This document shows, one piece after another, positions 44,618-51,934 of a DNA stretch of 64,000 nt. Position 1 is the first letter of the stretch; the number at the start of each line of letters is the position of its first letter. The stretch is taken from NCBI GenBank assembly GCA_017469425.1, contig JAFUGJ010000006.1:1-64000 (forward strand), in the 5' to 3' direction. The translations under genes and the position numbers were made by a program. Under the pieces are notes generated by a model. It was not told the DNA's origin. It saw only the letters and a program-made list of their open reading frames with translations, and did not search any database. This DNA is from Bacteroidales bacterium (GTDB taxonomy: Bacteria; Bacteroidota; Bacteroidia; Bacteroidales; UBA932).

Positions 44618-45425
44618 CGGGAGCTTCAGTTACGGGCTCTGCGGCAGGAACGGCTGTGGGTTCGGGAACCTCGACTGCAGGCTCGGGAACGGCGGTGGGC
44701 TCAGGCACTGCAACGGGTGCGGGCTCCACGGCGGGGTCCTGAACAGGTTCTGCAACGGAAGGAACGACGACATTGGGATCCACGGTCGGCTCCACGGGAA
44801 CAGGAATCTTGGTTTCAACCTCATGGTTGCCTGCTGCCTTGGCGGCGGCGGCAGCCGTCTTCTGCTCGGCCTTCACCTGCTTCTGGCTGGCGGAGAGCAG
44901 CTTCTTGGCATTGGCTACTTCGCCCTTGGCGGCCTTTATGGCACTCTTGCTGTCGGAAATCTTTTTCTCCTCGGCCTTTACAAGTTCCTTATCCTTGTCG
45001 ACAACTGCCTTCAGCTTCTTGGCGGCAGCCTTGTCCGACTTGATTTCAGACTCGAGCACATTCGATTCTCCTTCAAGAAGCGAAAGGGCATACTGTTCGT
45101 CGGCGTCAAGATTTCCGTCGGCCTTGTAAGCCTTCTTCTGTGCATTGTAGGTATCCTTCTTGGTCTTGAGCAGGGCCTGCTTTGCCTTGATGGCGGCATT
45201 GGCCTGGTCCAGGGTTGCCTGGTCCTTGGCCTGCACAAGCTTGATTTCACTGATGACCTTCTGGCTGGCGGCAATCTGTTTGTTGCTTTCTTCAACCTGG
45301 GCGGTGTACTTGTTCTGGGCTTCGTCGAGGCCCTTCTGTGCAGTAGCTACCAACTGCTCGCCGAGAGACTGTGCGCCTGCGGAAATGCTGAGGAGCATCG
45401 TGGCGGCAAAAAAGAACTGTTTCAT
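44607..45425 (-). CDS. Secreted coiled-coil protein with a Pro/Val/Glu-rich C-terminal tail
   Basis: A 272-aa protein with a signal peptide (1-19, ending SAGAQS), a long Lys/Ala/Glu coiled coil (about 20-198) and a tail of repeated V-P-E-P units (about 205-272: VPEPTAVPEP, VEVPEPTAVPA). The tail looks like an extended, wall-spanning or protein-binding segment. No known domain. A minus-strand -7 box TACATTTG (45468-45461) lies 36 bases upstream. Confidence 0.7.
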   Translation of the reverse strand: MKQFFFAATMLLSISAGAQSLGEQLVATAQKGLDEAQNKYTAQVEESNKQIAASQKVISEIKLVQAKDQATLDQANAAIKAKQALLKTKKDTYNAQKKAYKADGNLDADEQYALSLLEGESNVLESEIKSDKAAAKKLKAVVDKDKELVKAEEKKISDSKSAIKAAKGEVANAKKLLSASQKQVKAEQKTAAAAAKAAGNHEVETKIPVPVEPTVDPNVVVPSVAEPVQDPAVEPAPVAVPEPTAVPEPAVEVPEPTAVPAAEPVTEAPVAE

Positions 45426-45460
45426 ATTTGTTACTGTTTATGATTCAACTGTAATTTTGG

Positions 45461-45468
45461 CAAATGTA
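45461..45468 (-). promoter_or_regulatory. -7 box for the coiled-coil gene
   Basis: Reads TACATTTG on the minus strand, a perfect TAnnTTTG match 36 bases upstream of the ATG at 45425. Confidence 0.45.
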
Positions 45469-45491
45469 ATAAAAAATCATTGATTAATATG

Positions 45492-45499
45492 TAAATTTG
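45492..45499 (+). promoter_or_regulatory. -7 box for the P-type ATPase gene
   Basis: TAAATTTG, a perfect TAnnTTTG match, 19 bases before the ATG at 45518. Confidence 0.5.
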
Positions 45500-45517
45500 T
45501 AGAAACACTTTCAACAC

Positions 45518-47650
45518 ATGGGCAACATATCCAAAACATTCCCCGTCCAAGGTTTAGGCTGCGCCGCTTGCGTAACCAAAGTCGAAGGGGCGATAAAGTC
45601 CTGCAAAGGAGTAGAATCCTGCAGCGTAAGCCTTGCATCAAACACGGCAACGGTAAAATACGACCCGGCCATGATAAAGGCCGCTCAGATAAAAAAGGCA
45701 GTGCAGGATGCCGGTTACGACCTTCTGGTCCGGGAAGACAGCGACGAGCAGTCCGACGACCCGCAGGTCCTTGCGGAAGAGGCCGCCGAAGAGCTGCGCC
45801 GCAAACAATACCGGAGGATGCGCGCCGACACGGTTTTCGCAATCATCCTCGCCATTGCCGTTTTCATCCTGCAGATGGGCGTAAAGGATTTCCGAGGCAA
45901 GGGACTGGTGCTGATTACCCTTAGCGCCATTTCCGTATTCTGGTGCGGGCGCCGTTTTCACAGTTCGGCACTAAGGCAGGCAAAGCATTTCTCCGCTGGG
46001 ATGGACACTCTCGTATCGCTTTCCACCATCATATCCTTCTCTTTCAGCACATTCAACGCCATATTCCCCAAAGTTCTCGCCGGTAACGATGCAGCGGCTC
46101 CCCTGTATTTCGATTCGGCTGCAATGATTACCGCATTCATCCTGATTGGCAGGGTGCTGGAAGAGAAGGCCAAATACGGCACCACCGAGGCGATACGCAA
46201 ACTCATGGACCTGAGGCCGAAGAAAGACAAGGTCAAACCCGGGGAGATAGTGAAAATCAAACCCGGGGCAAGGATTCCCGTGGATGGCGAAGTGCTCGAC
46301 GGCAATTCTTTCGTGGATGAAAGCCTTCTCACCGGAGAGCCGCTTGCCGTGGAGAAATACGCGGGGCGGAAAGTCTATTCCGGAACCATGAACGGCAACG
46401 GAGTCCTCAAAGTCCGCGCGGAGAAAACCGGTCAGGACACCCTTCTTTCCGGCATCATCCGCATGGTGCGCGAAGCCCAGGGCAGCAAGCCCGCCATTCA
46501 GCGGACCGTGGACAAGATAGCTTCGGTTTTCGTTCCGGTGGTGCTGCTGATTGCAATTGCAACTTTCATCGGATGGCTTACCGTGCCCGGCGCGGGCTTT
46601 GCCAAAGCCCTGCTCAACATGGTATCCGTACTCGTGATAGCCTGCCCCTGCGCCCTTGGGCTTGCCACGCCTACGGCAATCGTGGCAGGAATCGGGAACG
46701 GTGCCGACAAAGGCATACTGATAAAAGATGCCGACGCCCTTCAGACCGCCCACAATATCGACTCCATTGTATTTGACAAGACCGGAACCCTCACCATAGG
46801 CGAGCCAAGGGTAACGCAGGCGATATGGTTCGCGGAAAGGGCGAAGGGAATACTAAAGGCCATGGAACAGGATTCCGACCATCCCCTTGCCGACGCCCTT
46901 GCTGCCGAGGCCGGCGACGCCGTGCCCAAGGAAATCAGCGACTTTGTCAACATCCCCGGCAAAGGCATCGAGGCCACCTATATGAGTTCCAGATATTATG
47001 TCGGAAACACCGACGCGCACTCATGCCCGGAAGCGGAGCAATGGAAGAAAGAGGGGAAGACCGTAGTATATTTCAGTTCCGACACCGACCTTCTCGCCGT
47101 GTTCGCAATCGAGGATGAGATAAAAGGAAACTCGTCCGAAGTGATAGACAGGCTGAAAGAACTCGGCGTGGAAAGCTACCTGCTCTCTGGCGACAATGCC
47201 GCGGCCACCGGATACGCCGCCCGCAGGCTCGGCATAGGCAATTTCGAAGGAGGGGCCTTCCCCCACGACAAGGCGGAGTTCATCCATGCGCTGCAAGCGA
47301 AGAAGCACAAGGTTGCGATGGTAGGCGACGGCATCAACGACAGCGCGGCTCTCGCCTCCGCAGACCTCAGCGTCGCCATGGCAGGTGGCAGCGACATTGC
47401 AATGCAAAGCGCAATGGTCACCATAATTTCTTCAGACCTTGCGAAACTTCCCCGGTTGATTCAGCTTTCCAAAGATACGGACAGGATAATCCGGCAAAAC
47501 CTCTTCTGGGCCTTCATCTACAATGTAATTGCAATTCCCGCCGCAGCAGGGCTCTTCGGCTTCAGCCTGACGCCCATGATTGCCGCTGCCTGCATGGCGC
47601 TGAGTTCAGTGAGCGTCGTCTGCAACAGCCTCCGGCTGAGGAAGAAATAG
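45518..47650 (+). CDS. copA: Copper-type P1B ATPase
   Basis: A 710-aa heavy-metal ATPase: one N-terminal HMA domain with GLGCAACV (Cys15, Cys18), eight membrane helices, phosphatase motif TGE in LLTGEP, the metal-transport motif CPC (about 375-377, in IACPCALGLATPT), DKTGT phosphorylation site (about 420-424), SDHPLA (about 453-458) and GDGIND hinge (about 606-611). CPC plus this HMA pattern fits monovalent copper or silver export. Convergent with, and abutting, the beta-helix lipoprotein gene. Confidence 0.93.
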   Translation: MGNISKTFPVQGLGCAACVTKVEGAIKSCKGVESCSVSLASNTATVKYDPAMIKAAQIKKAVQDAGYDLLVREDSDEQSDDPQVLAEEAAEELRRKQYRRMRADTVFAIILAIAVFILQMGVKDFRGKGLVLITLSAISVFWCGRRFHSSALRQAKHFSAGMDTLVSLSTIISFSFSTFNAIFPKVLAGNDAAAPLYFDSAAMITAFILIGRVLEEKAKYGTTEAIRKLMDLRPKKDKVKPGEIVKIKPGARIPVDGEVLDGNSFVDESLLTGEPLAVEKYAGRKVYSGTMNGNGVLKVRAEKTGQDTLLSGIIRMVREAQGSKPAIQRTVDKIASVFVPVVLLIAIATFIGWLTVPGAGFAKALLNMVSVLVIACPCALGLATPTAIVAGIGNGADKGILIKDADALQTAHNIDSIVFDKTGTLTIGEPRVTQAIWFAERAKGILKAMEQDSDHPLADALAAEAGDAVPKEISDFVNIPGKGIEATYMSSRYYVGNTDAHSCPEAEQWKKEGKTVVYFSSDTDLLAVFAIEDEIKGNSSEVIDRLKELGVESYLLSGDNAAATGYAARRLGIGNFEGGAFPHDKAEFIHALQAKKHKVAMVGDGINDSAALASADLSVAMAGGSDIAMQSAMVTIISSDLAKLPRLIQLSKDTDRIIRQNLFWAFIYNVIAIPAAAGLFGFSLTPMIAAACMALSSVSVVCNSLRLRKK

Positions 47651-49804
47651 TTACGGCTCAAAAATCCTTATGCCAGAATCGAGCCTCTTTTTCAACTGAC
47701 TTTCATATAGGGAAAGAGGCTCTACATGCACACCTTCCGATTCCCAGATTCCGGAGGGCCTGGGCCCGAGTTTGTCCGAATATGAGCGCGCGGCGGCAAC
47801 TTTCTTTCCCACGCATCCTACCGCCCAGTTCTGCCCGGTCGCCCAGGGGCTCTGGACGCATATACTTTTGGCGGTACAATTCCACAACACGAAATTTACC
47901 GCCGTCCAGCCATGCCCCGTGCCATAACCTGCACGGTCCTGCACATTCAGGGCGCCATCAACCTCCACATTGTCATAAAGAGTGCCGGTGGCCCAGCGCT
48001 GATGCGGTCCGGCGTCGTTACGCGCTTTCGTTGCCATGCACCTCAGGAACACATTTGGGCCGGACAACCTGGCTCCCGTCACGAACTGGTGCCTGTCATC
48101 ATCGCAGCAGCAATCCTCTATAAGGCAGAGCTGGCAGTGTCTCATGTTGAATGCATAGCGCCTGCTGCCGTCGATGGTTGCAACGGGAGAATAAGACCTG
48201 CAGTCTTTTACACTGATGTTTTTAGCCCCTTCGTCAAGGCTCACGCAGGAATAGCCGAAATGCCTTGAACTCAGGCCCCTCGCCCATGAATGCTCGGCAG
48301 CGGCAAAGGTAACTGCGCTCCAGCAATGGTTCTCGTCCACATAATCGGAGCCTTTGCGCTTGGATGCATCGTAACGGGTATCCAATGAGAGGTATTCTAT
48401 GCCGCACTCGCTAATGCGCTCACGGCTCCCTTTCACGAGATACCCCGTGCCGAAGCCGTTCCCGCCTATGCACATAACTATGGGATTGTCGAGCAGGACC
48501 CTGTTCCCTTGCACCGCCATCACTTTTCTTTCCCAGTACATTCCATAGTCTTCCGCCTTCCACTGGGCGACGGTGCCGCTCGAGTTCTGGGCGATTTCCC
48601 TCATGTGCAGGGCATCCAGCCAGGCGTCGGTGGCAGGCCGGTACACAAATACCACATCCCCCGGAGCGAACATCAAAGGGTCGGCAACAGGCACCCACAT
48701 CTGCCCGACGGCAACATAGGAAGAAACGATTTCGGATCGCTCCCCATAAACCGGAGAGGTATCCGTGCCTATTTTTATGAGCGTCGGTATCTGCTTTACC
48801 GATGTGCTGTAAAGAATGCTTTCATCCCCTTCTCCGCGCAGCACGACCCCGCTTCTTTTTATTTCCAGAACATCGGAGACATTATACCGCCCGGCTTTGA
48901 GAAGGACAGCCCCGGGGCTCTGCACGGCATCCAGGGCGGCCTGAATTGAAGCCCGCGCGTCCGACCCGTCAACTGGAGCCTCCAGGGTAATGCGCACCGG
49001 CACATCGGGAATGGCGTCATCGCCCCAGTGATAGCCTACGCGGCTGAAATCCGGAATCACATCCTCGAGGATTTCTTCGCTGCCGAAAACTCCCAAATCG
49101 TACTCCATTCCGGCGCTTGCCGTCAACTTTTTATCTATCAGAAACTTGTATGTACTCTCGGCCTGCACGGTAACTTCAGCCCCGTAAAGGTCGGCCCCGG
49201 GAAGGCACCCCAGGGCATATTCTCCCCTCCCCATAGTACGCTCTCCCAAAATGGGAAGAAGCGTCATGGACGAAGATGAAGGATTGGTTTCAAGTTTCAG
49301 AGTACCTGCTTCGGACCTGCTCAGAATGATGGAGCCTGCCAAGCCTTCGGCTCCGTCGATTTTCACAGAACGGACTTCATCAACAGCGAGCCGGAACTTC
49401 AGCAAGGCACATATATCCTGCATCTTGAAAGAATTGTTCGTACTGAACGCCGCCGACATTGCTTGAAATCCCCTCTGCGTCGCAGGAACTCTTATGGAAA
49501 CGGCGTCGCCTTCCAGGGTGAGCTCGTCCGAATAAGGGTTCACCGCGAAACGGCCGGTGCTTTGTGGCGCAGCTTCGCCGAAAAACATTACGGTTTCCCC
49601 TGAAGAGGACGCTGTGAAACGGTGGTTGCCGCCTTCGTCAAGGATACTGACGGCATCGCCGCTTTTCCACGCGCCGCATCCCAAGGACGAACTGACATTA
49701 AGCAGCATCTGCCTCGGGGCATGGGAGTCTCCCCCGGCATCCTTGCCGGAGCATGCCGTAAGAAATATAGCGGACAACAGGACCAATAAACCGGCTTTCA
49801 TCAT
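47651..49804 (-). CDS. Lipoprotein with fimbrillin-like N-terminal domain and right-handed beta-helix
   Basis: A 717-aa lipoprotein (AIFLTACSG lipobox). Residues about 20-240 look like a fimbrillin/Mfa-type beta-sandwich (WKSGDAVSILDEGG; LLKFRLAVDEVRSVKIDGAEG). Residues about 275-700 follow the pectate-lyase-like parallel beta-helix pattern: SDARASIQAALDAVQ and GAVLLKAGRYNVSDVLEI, then repeated strand turns. It is probably surface-exposed and binds or cleaves a polysaccharide. Start: the -7 box TAATTTTG (49828-49821) places transcription near 49815, so the ATG at 49804 or 49801 is favoured over that at 49816. No Sus partner is adjacent. Confidence 0.75.
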   Translation of the reverse strand: MMKAGLLVLLSAIFLTACSGKDAGGDSHAPRQMLLNVSSSLGCGAWKSGDAVSILDEGGNHRFTASSSGETVMFFGEAAPQSTGRFAVNPYSDELTLEGDAVSIRVPATQRGFQAMSAAFSTNNSFKMQDICALLKFRLAVDEVRSVKIDGAEGLAGSIILSRSEAGTLKLETNPSSSSMTLLPILGERTMGRGEYALGCLPGADLYGAEVTVQAESTYKFLIDKKLTASAGMEYDLGVFGSEEILEDVIPDFSRVGYHWGDDAIPDVPVRITLEAPVDGSDARASIQAALDAVQSPGAVLLKAGRYNVSDVLEIKRSGVVLRGEGDESILYSTSVKQIPTLIKIGTDTSPVYGERSEIVSSYVAVGQMWVPVADPLMFAPGDVVFVYRPATDAWLDALHMREIAQNSSGTVAQWKAEDYGMYWERKVMAVQGNRVLLDNPIVMCIGGNGFGTGYLVKGSRERISECGIEYLSLDTRYDASKRKGSDYVDENHCWSAVTFAAAEHSWARGLSSRHFGYSCVSLDEGAKNISVKDCRSYSPVATIDGSRRYAFNMRHCQLCLIEDCCCDDDRHQFVTGARLSGPNVFLRCMATKARNDAGPHQRWATGTLYDNVEVDGALNVQDRAGYGTGHGWTAVNFVLWNCTAKSICVQSPWATGQNWAVGCVGKKVAAARSYSDKLGPRPSGIWESEGVHVEPLSLYESQLKKRLDSGIRIFEP

Positions 49805-49820
49805 ATTAGGCATCAATTTA

Positions 49821-49828
49821 CAAAATTA
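49821..49828 (-). promoter_or_regulatory. -7 box for the beta-helix lipoprotein gene
   Basis: Reads TAATTTTG on the minus strand, 17 bases upstream of the ATG at 49804; back to back with the yhhQ promoter. Confidence 0.45.
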
Positions 49829-49840
49829 GCAAAAAAAGCG

Positions 49841-49848
49841 TATCTTTG
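49841..49848 (+). promoter_or_regulatory. -7 box for yhhQ-queF
   Basis: TATCTTTG, a perfect TAnnTTTG match, giving a leader of roughly 48-50 bases that holds the riboswitch candidate. Confidence 0.5.
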
Positions 49849-49854
49849 CAGCGA

Positions 49855-49903
49855 GTTCCGGGTGGAACAAGTGTAAGTCAGGTACCACTATAAAAACTGC
49901 AAG
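49855..49903 (+). promoter_or_regulatory. Candidate preQ1-I-like riboswitch in the yhhQ-queF leader
   Basis: After a hairpin (GTTCC 49855-49859, GGAAC 49864-49868) comes AGTG (49870-49873) pairing with CACT (49886-49889) around a 12-base loop, then an A-rich tail ATAAAAACTG (49890-49899). In preQ1-I aptamers a hairpin is followed by ATAAAAA-CT, whose end pairs with the loop. Here loop CAG (49879-49881) can pair with tail CTG (49897-49899). The tail ends four bases before the start codon, so binding could block translation. Both downstream genes belong to queuosine biology. Type assignment is from memory of the consensus. Confidence 0.5.
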
Positions 49904-50584
49904 ATGAAAGAAAAATATTCTACTACTTTCCTGCTGATGGCAGTGGCGTTTACCGTCTGCCTCATCGCCTCGAATCTTTTCGCAACTAAAGTTTTCAGCC
50001 TCGGATGGGGCGTCAACCTGCCGGGAGCAGTCGTGATTTTCCCCATTTCCTATATCCTTAACGACTGCCTTACCGAAGTCTGGGGTTACCGCAAGGCCAG
50101 GCTGGTAATCTGGACGGCATTCGCCGCAAATCTCTTTGTCGTGCTGGCAGGGCAGCTTGTGGTGTGGCTTCCGTCGGCATCATTCTGGGATGGCGGAGAG
50201 CACTTCGACTACATGTTCAACATGGCTCCCAGGGTAGCCTTCGCTTCGCTCCTCGCCTTTCTTGCCGGTTCCACGGTGAATTCCCTGGTAATGAGCAAGA
50301 TGAAAGTAGCCGACAGCGGACGCCGATTCGGGCTGCGCGCTATCCTGTCTTCGGTGGCGGGAGAACTGCTAGATTCGCTCATTTTCATGCCCATAGCTTT
50401 TCTGGGCACTCCCCTGAAAGTGCTTGCAACAATGATGCTCTTCCAGGTAAGCTTCAAGATACTCTACGAAATCGTAATCCTTCCCGTCACGGGCTTTGTG
50501 GTGCGCAGGGTGAAAGCCTCCGAAGGCATCGATGTCTTCGACGAAGGCATATCATACAATCCTTTCAAATTATCTGACATTTAA
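49904..50584 (+). CDS. yhhQ: Queuosine precursor transporter (YhhQ/VUT family)
   Basis: A 226-aa inner-membrane protein with about six helices and the DUF165/VUT motifs: [16 protein letters not shown] (about 16-31), [24 protein letters not shown] (about 43-66) and [20 protein letters not shown] (about 141-160). It imports queuosine precursors such as preQ0 or preQ1. Followed one base later by queF, which supports this function. Confidence 0.92.
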   Translation: MKEKYSTTFLLMAVAFTVCLIASNLFATKVFSLGWGVNLPGAVVIFPISYILNDCLTEVWGYRKARLVIWTAFAANLFVVLAGQLVVWLPSASFWDGGEHFDYMFNMAPRVAFASLLAFLAGSTVNSLVMSKMKVADSGRRFGLRAILSSVAGELLDSLIFMPIAFLGTPLKVLATMMLFQVSFKILYEIVILPVTGFVVRRVKASEGIDVFDEGISYNPFKLSDI

Positions 50585-50585
50585 T

Positions 50586-51044
50586 ATGGATACCCGTAAA
50601 AACGAAGGTCTGCAGCAGTTGGGCCGTAAAACCGAATACAAGCAGGACTATGCTCCGGAAGTTCTCGAAACCTTTGAGAACAGGCATCAGGAAAACGACT
50701 ACTGGGTGCGTTTCAACTGCCCGGAATTTACCAGCCTCTGCCCCATCACCGGGCAGCCCGATTTTGCGGAAATCCGCATCAGCTACATTCCCGATGTGCG
50801 GATGGTGGAAAGCAAGAGCCTGAAACTCTATCTTTTCAGCTTCCGAAACCACGGCGCTTTCCATGAGGACTGCGTAAACATCATAATGAAAGACCTCATC
50901 GCCCTCATGGACCCGAAATATATAGAAGTCACCGGCATCTTCACCCCCCGCGGAGGCATCAGCATCTATCCCTTTGCCAACTACGGACGCCCCGGCACCA
51001 AATACGAACAGCTCGCCTGGCAGCGTCTGTCGGAAAGGGAGTAA
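50586..51044 (+). CDS. queF: NADPH-dependent 7-cyano-7-deazaguanine reductase (preQ0 to preQ1)
   Basis: A 152-aa type I QueF of the short, GTP-cyclohydrolase-like fold. The active-site Cys lies in [20 protein letters not shown] (Cys51 with Asp58) and the NADPH-binding [15 protein letters not shown] (about 80-94) follows. It reduces the nitrile of preQ0 to the amine of preQ1 in queuosine synthesis. It starts one base after the yhhQ stop. Confidence 0.95.
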   Translation: MDTRKNEGLQQLGRKTEYKQDYAPEVLETFENRHQENDYWVRFNCPEFTSLCPITGQPDFAEIRISYIPDVRMVESKSLKLYLFSFRNHGAFHEDCVNIIMKDLIALMDPKYIEVTGIFTPRGGISIYPFANYGRPGTKYEQLAWQRLSERE

Positions 51045-51140
51045 GACCTGACCGCCCGGCGGACCATCCGATTTCCAACGCCATTGTATATAATTGCGAC
51101 AGAAACACTAAACACTTGAATATCAACTACTTACTTAAAA

Positions 51141-51171
51141 ACTATCGCCCAAAATCGAGCGATAGTTTTTT
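51141..51171. terminator. Intrinsic terminator after queF
   Basis: ACTATCGC (51141-51148) pairs perfectly with GCGATAGT (51159-51166), followed by T6; preceded by A5, so it could act in both directions. Confidence 0.75.
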
Positions 51172-51323
51172 AGTAATCGCCTGGCTATTAACGATTTAAG
51201 AACGCGCGAGCAAAGCTAATCTGTGCGGCCCGCTTTCAAGTGAGCCATTGTCTCACTCAATGTCCTCACGAAGGGTGATAAATATCCTTCTAATCCGCTA
51301 ATACGAAAGAAAATGCAATTAAA

Positions 51324-51353
51324 TTTGGAAAATTGGGGGGGGTAGTATATTTG
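51324..51353 (+). promoter_or_regulatory. Promoter with a G8 tract in its spacer
   Basis: TTTG (-33, 51324-51327) and TATATTTG (-7, 51346-51353) separated by 18 bases that include eight consecutive G (51335-51342). It is the best -33/-7 pair in the window. Slippage in the G tract would change the spacing. Confidence 0.65.
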
Positions 51354-51380
51354 TCACTCAAACCAAATTAACTTTAGCTT

Positions 51381-51662
51381 ATGTCTCAGGATAAAAAGAA
51401 AGAAGAAAAAGATTTCAGTGGTGAAATCGGACTTGGAACAGGTGTAGCCGGAGCCGTTGGAAGCGGTGCTACCGTTGCTGCTCTTGCAGGTGGAAGTGCC
51501 AGCGCATCGGCTATAACCTATGCTCTCGCTGCCGTAGGAAGTGTTGTCGGTGGTGGAATGGCAGCAGGTCTCGGGGTGTTAATAGGTGGCCCTGTGGCTT
51601 TAGGAGCAGCAGCATATGGTGTCACTAAAGCCGTAAAGAAAAGCAAAAAGAGAAAGAAGTAA
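51381..51662 (+). CDS. Glycine/alanine-rich membrane protein, 93 aa
   Basis: A charged N-terminus (MSQDKKKEEKD), a long Gly/Ala/Ser/Val segment with small-xxx-small spacing as in glycine zippers (about residues 17-80) and a basic tail (KKSKKRKK). This is the layout of pore-forming, holin-like or bacteriocin-like membrane peptides, but no signal or double-glycine leader is certain. It has a strong, possibly phase-variable promoter and is followed eight bases later by a 36-aa membrane peptide. Composition differs from both flanks. Confidence 0.65.
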   Translation: MSQDKKKEEKDFSGEIGLGTGVAGAVGSGATVAALAGGSASASAITYALAAVGSVVGGGMAAGLGVLIGGPVALGAAAYGVTKAVKKSKKRKK

Positions 51663-51669
51663 AAAGAGA

Positions 51670-51780
51670 TGGGTAGCAGCAAATTGACAGACCCAATCAT
51701 TAGTCTGATATTGGCAATGCTTCTGCTATTGCCCCGTCTCATTATACGAGTCTTTCTGGGGAAACGCCCAATGATTTAAC
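51670..51780 (+). CDS. Small membrane peptide, 36 aa
   Basis: ATG eight bases after the glycine-rich gene opens MGSSKLTDPII, a hydrophobic helix (SLILAMLLLLPRLIIRVFL) and a short basic end (GKRPMI). A plausible partner (immunity or anchor) of the glycine-rich protein, but evidence is only position and hydrophobicity. Confidence 0.4.
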
Positions 51781-51934
51781 TTTGACCAAAAAGTGTGTAG
51801 CCTGCAAGCACCGGGAAGGATGCTTCGCCTACAATCAGGTGAGCAAAACCTATTCGGTAACCATCCACAGTGAGCCCGGCAGAGGCAGAAGGCGTTCCGG
51901 GAAACGGAATCCTCAGGGAAAGGGCCGGATGCGC

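Larger units (their letters stand above)
51045..51380. other. Intergenic region, 336 bases, between queF and the glycine-rich gene
   Basis: Holds the queF terminator (51141-51171) and the promoter of the next gene (51324-51353). Between them is A/T-rich sequence with no frame, tRNA or repeat that I can support. Confidence 0.6.

Noticed and set aside
51781..51934. Short frame with CVACKHREGC, possibly a zinc-binding peptide
   Set aside because: Only a TTG start, and the frame runs on into the antisense of the ABC gene. A decayed fragment is possible but not supportable.
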